This document shows positions 47,956-56,324 of a stretch of DNA of 64,000 bases, piece after piece. How positions within the stretch are numbered: the stretch's first letter is position 1; each line of letters starts with the position of its first letter. The translations under genes and the position numbers were made by a program. The notes under the pieces are model-generated. The model searched no databases. It was not told the DNA's origin and saw nothing but the letters and a program-made list of their open reading frames with translations. The stretch spans positions 186,001-250,000 of the forward strand of contig NZ_JADNYK010000004.1 of NCBI RefSeq assembly GCF_017810075.1, read 5' to 3'. The stretch comes from Pseudozobellia sp. WGM2 (GTDB lineage Bacteria > Bacteroidota > Bacteroidia > Flavobacteriales > Flavobacteriaceae).

Positions 47956-48078
47956 GTAAGAGTTGATTTGTCTGAATAGTTTAATAGAATCGCTAAAAAT
48001 AAGGATTCACGACCTATCACCCCAAGTTTTTTATGTAAAATGGTATTTTTATTGGAATAATTGAGAATTTCACAAGCT

Positions 48079-48660
48079 ATGAAGGAAATGGAAGAATATT
48101 ACTTTAAAAACACCAAAGAATGGCGCTCATGGCTCGAGATCAACCACACCCAAACGCAGGGTATATACCTCATTTTTTATAAAGTCGATCATGGTAATGA
48201 AAGTATGCGATGGGAAGAAGCCGTTAGAGTAGCCCTTTGTTTTGGCTGGATAGATAGCACCGTCAAAAGTTTAGGCGATGGTAAAAGGCGTCAATATTTT
48301 TGCCCCAGAAAGTCAAAAAGTGTTTGGAGTAAACTGAACAAGACCCATATTAAAGAACTGAAGGCCTTAGGGCTAATGCACAAAAGTGGGTTGAAGTCTA
48401 TTGAGGTTGCAAAGAAAAATGGGTCGTGGGCAGCTTTAGATGCAGTTGAAAAAGGCGTAGTTCCGAATGATTTACAAAAGAGGTTTGACCAAAATATCGA
48501 GGCCTTAAAAAATTTCAAGAATTTCACACATAGCCAAAGAAAATCTTATCTCTATTGGCTCAACCAAGCCAAAAGAGAAGCTACCCGAAACAAAAGAATA
48601 GAAGAAATTGTACGCTTATGTGGTCTCAACATTAAATCACGAACTCCCAACTCTCGTTAA
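48079..48660 (+). CDS. YdeI/OmpD-associated family protein
   Basis: Starting at the ATG at 48079 (MKEMEEYYFKNTKEW) gives 193 residues; a TTG at 48061 would add six. The family features are the YFKNTKEWRSWLE N-terminus, WEEAVRVALCFGWIDSTVKSLGDG and the C-terminal RKSYLYWLNQAKREATRNKRI helix. YdeI-like proteins are small cytosolic proteins linked in some bacteria to peptide resistance; no activity can be read. It is divergent from the ThuA gene. Confidence 0.85.
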   Translation: MKEMEEYYFKNTKEWRSWLEINHTQTQGIYLIFYKVDHGNESMRWEEAVRVALCFGWIDSTVKSLGDGKRRQYFCPRKSKSVWSKLNKTHIKELKALGLMHKSGLKSIEVAKKNGSWAALDAVEKGVVPNDLQKRFDQNIEALKNFKNFTHSQRKSYLYWLNQAKREATRNKRIEEIVRLCGLNIKSRTPNSR

Positions 48661-48762
48661 CAGATTCAGAATTTCTGAAAATTTAGGTTTGCCTTAACAG
48701 TTGCGCTACTACGCTCCCTACAGAATTTCCTATTTTTAGGGTCGAAAAAATGAATCTATATA

Positions 48763-49455
48763 ATGACCAATAAAACTTTATTTCTCTTATTACTATTTCT
48801 ATCCTTTAAATTGTTTGCACAAGAAACCGGTGAAAACAAACTCGGCTCTTGGCATATGTATTTCGGAACCAATAAAATCTCAGATAAACTGAGTCTACAC
48901 ACCGAAGCACAGTTAAGATACTACGAAAATGGAAAAAATTTTAATCAGCTGTTATTGCGTACAGGGCTCAACTATCATATAAATCCTAATGCCATTGCAA
49001 CTCTAGGTTATGGGCATATCACCACAGATGGTACTTTTGAAGAATTTCCTGATGAGACCAATTCAATAGAGCATCGTATATTCGAACAGTTTATTTTGAA
49101 AAATAAGGTTTGGGAGTTCAATTTTGAGCATCGGTATAGGCTTGAGCAACGTTTTATTGATTTTGGTGATCGTAACGATACCCAACATAGAGCTAGATAT
49201 CGAATTCAGTTGACCCTACCCCTAACCGATATATTCTTTTTAAATTTTTATGACGAGGTGTTTTTAAACCTGCAAGACGAGGTGTTCGGGCAGAACAGAC
49301 TTTATGGCGCTTTGGGCTTGAACGTAACCCATAATCTAAGTGCACAAGTGGGCTATCTTAAAAATCATTTTCCCTCGGCGAATTTCGACCGTCTACAAAT
49401 AGGTGTTTTTTATAACCCGGACCTAAGATCACTGTTCAAAGATAAAGAAGAGTAG
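48763..49455 (+). CDS. DUF2490 domain-containing outer-membrane beta-barrel protein
   Basis: A 230-residue exported protein with signal MTNKTLFLLLLFLSFKLFAQ. The mature sequence has alternating amphipathic strands (SWHMYFGTNKISDKLSLHTE, NFEHRYRLEQRFID, HRARYRIQLTLPLT) and ends after NPDLRSLF, the pattern of a small barrel. DUF2490 members have no known function and are presumed outer-membrane proteins. Confidence 0.85.
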   Translation: MTNKTLFLLLLFLSFKLFAQETGENKLGSWHMYFGTNKISDKLSLHTEAQLRYYENGKNFNQLLLRTGLNYHINPNAIATLGYGHITTDGTFEEFPDETNSIEHRIFEQFILKNKVWEFNFEHRYRLEQRFIDFGDRNDTQHRARYRIQLTLPLTDIFFLNFYDEVFLNLQDEVFGQNRLYGALGLNVTHNLSAQVGYLKNHFPSANFDRLQIGVFYNPDLRSLFKDKEE

Positions 49456-49550
49456 TATCAACCTTTTAAGTTTATAGAATACCCGATTACTGTAGTTCAA
49501 TAAGTACCTTTATCTTATAATTTAACAACCACCTAAATATTAAGAACAAA

Positions 49551-50189
49551 ATGAAACAAATCAAATTATTAGCCCTCGGCATTCTGCTTATTGGTTCTTT
49601 GAGTTGCAAAGAGACCAAAAAAGGCCAATCGGAAAATGCTACGGAAACTTCTGAGGCAAAGGAACAATTTTCATTGGTAAAAGACTCTACGAAAGTTAGT
49701 TTCACAGCCTATAAGACTACTGGAAAATTGCCGGTCGGAGGGCAATTTAAAACGATAGAAATATCTGGGGATGCCGAAGGTAAAACCCCTCTTGAAACCC
49801 TTGATGGAGTAGAGTTTAGCATACCCGTTAGCAGTCTCTTTACCAACGATGCGACGGGTACAAGAGACCCGAAAATTCTTGAATTCTTTTTTGGTGTGAT
49901 GAAAAATACAGAATTGATTTCAGGAGTCTTTAAAGTGGGTGATGCTGAACAATGTTCTATTGATGTTACCTTGAACGGGGAAACTGCTAACATTCCACTC
50001 ACCCATAAAATGATTTCAGAAACCGGGATATCTTTTGATGGTGTCATGAATCTTGAATCATGGAGCGCCTTAGGTGCCGTAGAATCTATCAACAAAGCAT
50101 GTGAAGCTTTACATACCGGCGAAGACGGCGTAAGTAAAACGTGGAGCGAAGTTGCCGTGCATGCCGAAGTACTTTTAGAAAAAAACTAA
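49551..50189 (+). CDS. YceI family lipoprotein
   Basis: A 212-residue protein with a lipoprotein signal (MKQIKLLALGILLIGSLSC). The body, starting FSLVKDSTKVSFTAYKT and including DGVEFSIPVSSLFTNDATGTRD, is the YceI fold, a lipocalin-like barrel that binds isoprenoid-type molecules in known members. The acidic linker after the cysteine is typical for a lipidated form. Possible role in polyisoprenoid binding or transport; inferred from the family. Confidence 0.88.
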   Translation: MKQIKLLALGILLIGSLSCKETKKGQSENATETSEAKEQFSLVKDSTKVSFTAYKTTGKLPVGGQFKTIEISGDAEGKTPLETLDGVEFSIPVSSLFTNDATGTRDPKILEFFFGVMKNTELISGVFKVGDAEQCSIDVTLNGETANIPLTHKMISETGISFDGVMNLESWSALGAVESINKACEALHTGEDGVSKTWSEVAVHAEVLLEKN

Positions 50190-50220
50190 TCGCCACGGGC
50201 CAGGCTCTCTGATTGCAATA

Positions 50221-50260
50221 AAAAATCGTCTGTTTCCTCTTAGGAACTGACGATTTTTTT
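50221..50260 (+). terminator. Intrinsic terminator after the YceI gene
   Basis: A stem of aaaaatcgtc paired with gacgattttt, extended by tttcc / ggaact pairing, loop ctta, then a T run. Confidence 0.75.
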
Positions 50261-50372
50261 TATGCCAAATTTTAACGCTAACGATAAATATGATGCCGTA
50301 TAAAACGTATAAGATTGATTACACAACTAATTCTTCTTATTTTTCGACCTAATCCTAAAAACCCTAAAAGAT

Positions 50373-50969
50373 ATGAATTACATAAAACTAACGTTTCTTT
50401 CCGCTTGCCTGATTACATTGGTCAATTGTAAGGAAACCAAAAAGAATGCTGATAAAGCGGCCGATACCATGGAGACCGAAATGGAAAACATGGCCGAGCC
50501 GGAAGAAATGCAAGAAGACAAAACATTAGCTTTATCTGTAACTTCTAAAAGCGACAGCAATGTAAAAGGGGAAGTTACATTTAAAGAAGAAAATGGTGAG
50601 GTAATGATGAAGGCTGAATTTAGCGGATTGACCGAAGGTGATCATGCAATTCACCTTCACGAAACTGCCGATTGTTCTGCACATGATGGTAAATCTGCTG
50701 GCGGGCACTGGAACCCTACAGATAAACCACATGGTAAATGGGGCGACGAAGCCGGTTATCACAAAGGTGATATCGGTAATTTTGTAGCTGATGCAGATGG
50801 CAATGCCACTGTTGAATTCGCTACAGAAGAATGGTGTATCGAATGTGATGATGATAGCAAAAACATTGTCGGTAGAGCCGTAATCGTACACAAAGGCAAA
50901 GATGATTTCACCTCTCAACCGAGTGGTGCAGCAGGTGCCAGAGTAGCATGCACCCCAATAACCAAATAA
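50373..50969 (+). CDS. sodC: Cu/Zn superoxide dismutase-family lipoprotein
   Basis: A 198-residue lipoprotein (MNYIKLTFLSACLITLVNC, lipobox TLVNC) followed by an acidic linker. The SOD fold includes HAIHLHETADCSAHDGKSAG with copper-binding His-x-His, GGHWNPTDKPHGKWGDEAGY, a zinc-site region GDIGNF and GRAVIVHKGKDDF near the C-terminal copper histidine, then the disulfide cysteine ARVACTPI. It would disproportionate superoxide in the periplasm. The monomeric form is typical of Bacteroidota. Confidence 0.9.
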   Translation: MNYIKLTFLSACLITLVNCKETKKNADKAADTMETEMENMAEPEEMQEDKTLALSVTSKSDSNVKGEVTFKEENGEVMMKAEFSGLTEGDHAIHLHETADCSAHDGKSAGGHWNPTDKPHGKWGDEAGYHKGDIGNFVADADGNATVEFATEEWCIECDDDSKNIVGRAVIVHKGKDDFTSQPSGAAGARVACTPITK

Positions 50970-50978
50970 TGCTTAATG

Positions 50979-51007
50979 GGTAAAATCGCCGGAATGGCGA
51001 TTTTACC
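50979..51007 (+). terminator. Perfect hairpin after sodC, before the second ECF sigma gene
   Basis: A perfect 12-bp stem (ggtaaaatcgcc / ggcgattttacc) with loop ggaat. The tail tatctttatt is only weakly T-rich, so termination may be partial. The hairpin lies inside the longer possible sigma reading frame, which is why I choose a start at 51033. Confidence 0.6.
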
Positions 51008-51032
51008 TATCTTTATTCACCAATACAACTCA

Positions 51033-51575
51033 ATGGAATTAGACGAATTAGTATTACGTTTCCAGAAAAAAGATGTCATAGCCTTTGAAAAGCTTTATGG
51101 CATGTACTGGGAAAATATCTGTGGTGCCATTAATACCATAGTTAAAGATAAATTCTTGGCCGAAGAGATTTGCCAAGATGTCTTCACCAAAGTTTGGAGT
51201 AATTCCGAATCATACAATCCCTCAAAAGGCAGATTTTTTACCTGGGTATTGAATATCGCCAGAAATGCCGCTATCGATAAAGTGCGCTCAAAATCCTTTA
51301 AAGATCAAAAAAAGAATCTATCTGCAGACTACTTCGTAGGTATTTTGAACAAGGCGGACAATCAACATGAAACGGACGAGAGTCCTATAGATATACCCGC
51401 TCTTAAAAAATTGGTGTTAAATCTTAAAGAGAAATGTTTAGAAATTATTGAAATGCTTTATTTTAAGGGTTACACCCAAAAAGAAACATCTCAACAATTA
51501 GATATTCCTTTAGGAACCGTCAAAACTAGAAATAGAAGCTGTATTTCTAAATTGAGGGAAAATATTACGGTTTAA
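51033..51575 (+). CDS. ECF-type RNA polymerase sigma factor
   Basis: The ATG at 51033 (MELDELVLRFQKKDV) avoids the hairpin and a non-conserved leader; 180 residues. Region 2 includes EEICQDVFTKVWSNSESYNPSKG and WVLNIARNAAIDKVRSK. Region 4 reads NLKEKCLEIIEMLYFKGYTQKE and LDIPLGTVKTRNRSCISKLRE, the LGTVKTR recognition helix typical of ECF factors paired with RskA-like anti-sigma factors. Its stop overlaps the next gene (taATGg). Confidence 0.92.
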   Translation: MELDELVLRFQKKDVIAFEKLYGMYWENICGAINTIVKDKFLAEEICQDVFTKVWSNSESYNPSKGRFFTWVLNIARNAAIDKVRSKSFKDQKKNLSADYFVGILNKADNQHETDESPIDIPALKKLVLNLKEKCLEIIEMLYFKGYTQKETSQQLDIPLGTVKTRNRSCISKLRENITV

Positions 51576-52378
51576 TGGAAGTAGAAAAATATATCGAATC
51601 AGGAATTTTAGAACTTTACGTAGCAGGTGCGCTCACGGAAGAAGAGAATTTGGAGGTATATCAGAATGCGCAGAAATACCCTGAAATTCAGAAAGAGATT
51701 TTGGCCATTGAGAAAGCTATTTTAGAGTTGACCAAGGCGGTCTTCCCTAATCTGGTCAATAGAAAAGGTTTCGAAGATATTAGAGTACGAATTGGTCATA
51801 GAAAAGAAACCAAGGTCGTTCAACTACCGAAAGAAGAGAAGAGCAACTGGGCGGCTTATACAGGTTGGGCAGCAGCTGTTCTATTTGGTGCTGGCCTACT
51901 CTGGTTATACACTCAAAACTCTGAATTGCAGTCTGACATACAGATGGTAGAAGAGCAAAACAGGGTATTGGAAGAACAGATATTCGAAGCGAGAGGTTCA
52001 CTGACCAGTACCGAAGAATTATTGAATGACCTAAGAGATCAAGATATTTCTGTTATTGCCTTAGGCGGACAAGAAGTTTCTCCCGACTCATATGCGAAGG
52101 CCTATTGGAACAAAAGGGAGAACAAAGTCTTTATAGATGCCCAAGGTCTACCAGAGCCACCAGATGGTATGGTCTATCAGGTCTGGTCACTTAAAATGGA
52201 TCCTTTGACCCCTACCAGTATGGGACTTTTAGAAGACTTTATTTCTGACGACAACAAAGTATTCGTTCTGAACAACCCTAATGAATCGGAAGCTTTTGGT
52301 ATTACGCTTGAACCAGCCGGTGGTAGTGAATCACCGAACTTAGAGCAGTTATATGCCTTAGGTGCAGTGTCATCATAA
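51575..52378 (+). CDS. RskA-like anti-sigma factor
   Basis: A 267-residue membrane protein translationally coupled to the sigma gene by a one-base overlap. The N-terminal about 90 residues bind sigma (YIESGILELYVAGALTEEEN), a TM helix lies near 92-112 (TGWAAAVLFGAGLLWLY), followed by a coiled coil (QSDIQMVEEQNRVLEEQIFE). Residues 165-260 form an RskA C-terminal domain: AYWNKRENKVFIDAQGLPEP, VYQVWSLKMDPLTPTSMGLL. It would hold the sigma factor at the membrane until a periplasmic signal releases it. Confidence 0.9.
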   Translation: MEVEKYIESGILELYVAGALTEEENLEVYQNAQKYPEIQKEILAIEKAILELTKAVFPNLVNRKGFEDIRVRIGHRKETKVVQLPKEEKSNWAAYTGWAAAVLFGAGLLWLYTQNSELQSDIQMVEEQNRVLEEQIFEARGSLTSTEELLNDLRDQDISVIALGGQEVSPDSYAKAYWNKRENKVFIDAQGLPEPPDGMVYQVWSLKMDPLTPTSMGLLEDFISDDNKVFVLNNPNESEAFGITLEPAGGSESPNLEQLYALGAVSS

Positions 52379-52399
52379 AAGTGAAAATTATAAATGTGG

Positions 52400-52436
52400 A
52401 AACCCCGAGATGTTAATTCATCTCGGGGTTTAATTT
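52400..52436. terminator. Bidirectional terminator between anti-sigma and MBL genes
   Basis: A 13-bp stem (aaaccccgagatg / catctcggggttt) with loop ttaatt, followed by AATTTTT. Confidence 0.82.
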
Positions 52437-52441
52437 TTAAA

Positions 52442-53581
52442 CTATTTCCCTTTCCACCATTTGGTATTAGGGAATATTTTTTCCGATAGTATGATGGTTT
52501 CCCCTATTTTAGGAGATGTTAGTCTTACATTTAAGACCTCTGCCTTTTTCTCTGCCCGCTCGATGGGTTCTTTCCAATTGTGAAGCCCCAATTTGAACGC
52601 TCCCCAATGAATGGGCATAAGCACCTTACTGTTCAAATCGACATTGGCTTGAACTGTTTCTTCGGGCATCATATGTATTTCAGGCCATTGTGCATCATAT
52701 TGCCCGCACTCAAGCATGGCAATATCGAAAGGACCATATTTTTGACCAATTTTTTTGAAACTCTCATCGTAACCTGAATCACCGCCAAAGAATAAATTGT
52801 CTTGAGAGCCCTTTATAACCCAAGAACACCAAAGCGTACTATAACGATCGAACAGGCCTCGACCAGAAAAATGGCGCGATGGAGTGGCTACAAAAGTCAA
52901 ATTATTAAAATTCACCTCTTCCCACCAATCCAATTCAATGATTTTATCGGGTGATACACCCCATGAGCGAAGGTGTGCCCCTACTCCTAAAGGCACGTAA
53001 AATTTTTTGACCTTTTCTTTCAAGCCTTTTATAGACCCATAGTCTAAGTGGTCATAATGGTCATGAGAGATTAAAACGGCATCTAGTTCCGGTAGGTTAT
53101 CCATTGCTATCGGAAGTGTATCATTAAATCTTTTTGAACCTAAGAAGGGGTGCGGTGCAGGTACATCACCTAACATTGGATCTAGAAAAATCTTATTTCC
53201 ATCAATTTCAAGCAGAACCGCAGAATGACCGAACCAAGTTAGTCTTGTTTTGTTTTCAGTATTTTGGGCTAAAAAATTTTTGTTCTTTTTAATTACGGGC
53301 AGTGAAAAATCAGGCACTTTATCTCCCTTAGTAAAGTATTCAGAACTACGGCCCCAATCGGTTTTTTTCATCACCTCCGTTTTGCTCAGGTTTTTAAACT
53401 TACCATCGGAATAATTGGAAGATTTAGATAACCGCTCTTTAAACTCTCCTTTAATTTTTCCCCCAAATTCAGGAGACAAATTGATGAACAAAATAGCAAT
53501 AAGAATCAGCACGCCAATTATGGAGGCAATAACGGATAGTATCATTTTGAAAATTTGAATGGTATTGGTTTTGGCCGGCAC
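52442..53581 (-). CDS. MBL-fold metallo-hydrolase, membrane anchored (NAPE-PLD/UlaG-like)
   Basis: A 379-residue protein with an N-terminal TM anchor (about residues 11-32). The metal-binding motif is SHDHYDHLD, with FLDPMLGDVPAPHPF before it, ATPSRHFSGRG as next ligand, then FGGDSGYDESF and LMPIHWGAF. The family includes N-acylphosphatidylethanolamine phospholipase D-like lipid hydrolases. Its start is 3 bases after the VOC stop, so it is the third gene of an operon with VOC and the glycosyltransferase. Confidence 0.88.
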   Translation of the reverse strand: MPAKTNTIQIFKMILSVIASIIGVLILIAILFINLSPEFGGKIKGEFKERLSKSSNYSDGKFKNLSKTEVMKKTDWGRSSEYFTKGDKVPDFSLPVIKKNKNFLAQNTENKTRLTWFGHSAVLLEIDGNKIFLDPMLGDVPAPHPFLGSKRFNDTLPIAMDNLPELDAVLISHDHYDHLDYGSIKGLKEKVKKFYVPLGVGAHLRSWGVSPDKIIELDWWEEVNFNNLTFVATPSRHFSGRGLFDRYSTLWCSWVIKGSQDNLFFGGDSGYDESFKKIGQKYGPFDIAMLECGQYDAQWPEIHMMPEETVQANVDLNSKVLMPIHWGAFKLGLHNWKEPIERAEKKAEVLNVRLTSPKIGETIILSEKIFPNTKWWKGK

Positions 53582-53584
53582 TTT

Positions 53585-54634
53585 TTAAATATTTTTCGTC
53601 TTTCGATGTATGCGCATGGTTTTTACCAGCCAAGCTGGTATAGGTTTCTGGGGGTTTCGCCTTTTCAAATCAATATGGATTCCTAATTTTTTAGATATCG
53701 GAACCTTATGTGTTTCGACCAATTCGATTAAAGTACCATCTGGGTCTTCGACATAGGCAAATCTGCCAGCAGCTTCACCCATATCAAAACTTTCTGAGCT
53801 ATCTACAGTAAAATTTTGGTCGCACTTCTCTGCCTTTTGTTTCATGGCATCCATTCCGTAAACATCAAAACACAAATGAATATAACCTAAATCGCCCCAC
53901 AATCGATTTTCGAATATTCTGTTCGGTTCTCTTTCCAAAACCTGAATCAATTCAATTTCAGAAGGCCCGTACAATTCGCTAAAACCACCAGCTTCACGTT
54001 TACTATGCCTCAACAACACTCTTTTATAGATATGGTTACCCGCCAATAGTGGAAGATCAAAATACGTATCAGTAGGTTTATCGATTACTACATCGTATCC
54101 TAATAAGTTCTGGAAAAAATTGGATGACCTTGCTATATCAGAAACTCCGATAATTGCACCCAATACTCCCGAGGAGGTACATTTGGTATTTGTAAAAATA
54201 TAATCGTTCTCAACAATTTGCACCCAGTTTGACCAAGGATCTTGAAAAAAAAAGTGAGTATTATCAAAAATATCGGAAACCTCCAGAGTTCCTAATTTAC
54301 GAAGCCTTTCATGCGTGGTCTTTATATTACTAGTTCGAAGTTTCATGACGTTGATTCCCAAATCTCCTAAACTTATATCATTACTTACAGCCGCTGGTAA
54401 GCGATTGGTGAACTGCCAAATCTCAAGCCCGCCACCACCTTGCAAGTTCAACGCTAATAATGCGTGCCTTTCTTCTTCTTTCTGATTGGTGTATTGCTTC
54501 ATTAGAGTAGCTCTGGCCACATCATCAAAAACAAGAATATCGAAGCCTAAATATGTCCGGTACCAGTTAAACACCTCTTTAGCGTTGGCAACGCCAATAC
54601 CAATTTGCTGAATTCCGTTAATTATATAATTCAT
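53585..54634 (-). CDS. VOC family protein with two glyoxalase/dioxygenase domains
   Basis: A 349-residue cytosolic protein of two VOC modules. The first starts IQQIGIGVANAKEVFNWYRT (residues 9-28), the second VLGAIIGVSDIARSSNFFQN (near 157-176). The C-terminal FAYVEDPDGTLIELVET carries the typical metal-ligand Glu. This double-domain form resembles 4-hydroxyphenylpyruvate dioxygenase or bleomycin-resistance type proteins, but residues are too generic to give a substrate. It is 7 bases after the glycosyltransferase stop. Confidence 0.85.
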   Translation of the reverse strand: MNYIINGIQQIGIGVANAKEVFNWYRTYLGFDILVFDDVARATLMKQYTNQKEEERHALLALNLQGGGGLEIWQFTNRLPAAVSNDISLGDLGINVMKLRTSNIKTTHERLRKLGTLEVSDIFDNTHFFFQDPWSNWVQIVENDYIFTNTKCTSSGVLGAIIGVSDIARSSNFFQNLLGYDVVIDKPTDTYFDLPLLAGNHIYKRVLLRHSKREAGGFSELYGPSEIELIQVLEREPNRIFENRLWGDLGYIHLCFDVYGMDAMKQKAEKCDQNFTVDSSESFDMGEAAGRFAYVEDPDGTLIELVETHKVPISKKLGIHIDLKRRNPQKPIPAWLVKTMRIHRKTKNI

Positions 54635-54641
54635 TCAAAGG

Positions 54642-55355
54642 TCAATTAAGTGTTTTTTTGGCAGGGGCTTTCAACAGTTTATTGTGCAATATTTTTAATT
54701 TCTCGGGTGGATAGCCAAATTTGAATAGAATCACTAGTAGTAAATTAGAAAGGTTGACTCTAAGGTATGAGTTATTGTTATACTTTCTAGCAGAGACGAT
54801 TAAATCATTATTGATTATTTTATAAGGAATCCGTTCTTTTTTCATCCGTTCAAAAAACTCGAAATCCTCCATCAACACCTGCTTCTCGTCAAACCTGCCC
54901 AAGTCGTTAAAAACATTCTTTTTAATAAAGAGACATTGATCACCGCCTCCCGTAAAAATTCCATCCCTGGCCGTAAATGAAGCATTGACTTTTAATAACC
55001 AGTTCTCTTTATCAAAACGATAAGAGAAAAAGCCAGCATCGTAATTATCATTCAAGGTCTTTTCAATGTCAGCTATAAATTCATCAGGAGGTAGTACATC
55101 GGCGTGCAAGAAAGCCAAAATATTGTTACTGGCATTTGCTTCTCCTATGTTCATTTGCGCCGCTCGACCTTTTACCGAAGACTTAATTATGCTTACTCTA
55201 TCACCAAAATCGATATGTTCAGATAAATCGGAATTAGTATCTGAAAGCACTACAATTATTTCTATTTGACGAGCTTTCGCGTTGGAAAGCAATTTCGGCA
55301 GTAAGTTTTCTAAATTTTCTCGTTCATTGTGAGCGGGAATAATAATGCTGACCAT
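54642..55355 (-). CDS. TIGR04283-type family 2 glycosyltransferase
   Basis: A 237-residue soluble GT-A enzyme, start MVSIIIPAHNERENLENLLP. Motifs are GRAAQMNIGEANA (near 64-76), LAFLHADVLPPDEF (near 82-95) and GIFTGGGDQCLFIKKNVF (near 134-151). The family, TIGR04283, is named in part after arsenosugar biosynthesis glycosyltransferases, but no arsenosugar partner gene is visible here, so I leave the acceptor open. It is the first gene of the operon with VOC and MBL. Confidence 0.78.
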   Translation of the reverse strand: MVSIIIPAHNERENLENLLPKLLSNAKARQIEIIVVLSDTNSDLSEHIDFGDRVSIIKSSVKGRAAQMNIGEANASNNILAFLHADVLPPDEFIADIEKTLNDNYDAGFFSYRFDKENWLLKVNASFTARDGIFTGGGDQCLFIKKNVFNDLGRFDEKQVLMEDFEFFERMKKERIPYKIINNDLIVSARKYNNNSYLRVNLSNLLLVILFKFGYPPEKLKILHNKLLKAPAKKTLN

Positions 55356-55429
55356 AAAGTTATTTCAACAGTTTAGCGTACCGAGTTAAAATTATTGTGA
55401 TTTAGTTAAAGGCACCTTTCTCATATACG

Positions 55430-55437
55430 TAGATTTG
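55430..55437 (+). promoter_or_regulatory. Putative -7 element for the DUF547 gene
   Basis: TAGATTTG matches TAnnTTTG, 87 bases before the DUF547 start, in the divergent gap with the glycosyltransferase. Confidence 0.35.
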
Positions 55438-55523
55438 CTAGAAAGGTTTACTAAAACGATTCGACCAAACCTTAAGGTCGTAAAATTCGTACGTAGCAAT
55501 ATTACAATTCTAAAACTATAAGA

Positions 55524-56312
55524 ATGATCCTTATTAAATTTAAATTTAGACTGCTTACCTTAATAGCCTTTGTTACAATACTTTCCTTAGGCGCTCAATC
55601 AAATGACACCTCGAGAATAGACCTGAACGCGCTCTCCGAAGATTTTTTGAGAAATATCAAAAATAATCAAAGTACCAATGAAATTAGGGCACAACTTTAT
55701 AGTTTGACTTTAGAGGATATAGAAAGGGAATTAACAACTGATGATGAGAAATTAGCCTTTTGGATCAATATCTACAATGCCTACATTCAAGTAATTTTAT
55801 CTGAAAATCCCGAAAAATATGATAACAGGGGTGAATTCTTTAAAAATGAACAGATTCCTATTGCCGGAAGACTTATTGCCTTCGCTAAAATTGAGCACGG
55901 TATCATTAGAAAATCTCAATGGGAACTCGGTCTGGGAATGATTAGAAAATGGTTTCCAAACAAATTCGAGAGAAAGCTACGTGTAGACGAACGCGATTAC
56001 CGCATACACTTTGCATTGAACTGCGGTGCAAAAGACTGCCCTCCGGTTGCCATCTATACGCCCGAACGACTAAATGAGCAGTTAAAGACCGGTACGGCCA
56101 ACCATTTGAATAAAACTTCTGAGTATAACCCAGAAACCAAAGAGGCATCTATAACTTCTCTATTTAACTGGTTCAGAGGAGATTTTGGATGTAAAGGTGG
56201 AATAAAGGATATATTGAAAGAACAAGGCATTATACCTACGACAAAAGGTATCGACCTTATATATAAAAATTACGATTGGACCTTAGATCTCGATAATTGG
56301 ACCGAACTTTAA
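55524..56312 (+). CDS. DUF547 domain-containing secreted protein
   Basis: A 262-residue exported protein with a signal peptide (LLTLIAFVTILSLGAQS). The DUF547 core includes AFWINIYNAYIQVILSENP (near 78-96), FNKFERKLRVDERDYRIHFALN-like basic stretch and the cysteine-containing NCGAKDCPPVAIYTPERLNE (near 170-190), then SLFNWFRGDFGCKGGIKDIL. The family is related to a papain-like fold and is of unknown function. It is not coupled to other genes. Confidence 0.88.
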   Translation: MILIKFKFRLLTLIAFVTILSLGAQSNDTSRIDLNALSEDFLRNIKNNQSTNEIRAQLYSLTLEDIERELTTDDEKLAFWINIYNAYIQVILSENPEKYDNRGEFFKNEQIPIAGRLIAFAKIEHGIIRKSQWELGLGMIRKWFPNKFERKLRVDERDYRIHFALNCGAKDCPPVAIYTPERLNEQLKTGTANHLNKTSEYNPETKEASITSLFNWFRGDFGCKGGIKDILKEQGIIPTTKGIDLIYKNYDWTLDLDNWTEL

Positions 56313-56324
56313 CTTTGAAAAAGA

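Noticed and set aside
50532-50918. 128-residue minus-strand frame across sodC
   Set aside because: Antisense of a clear Cu/Zn SOD; Phe/Ile-rich composition is from the complementary codons.
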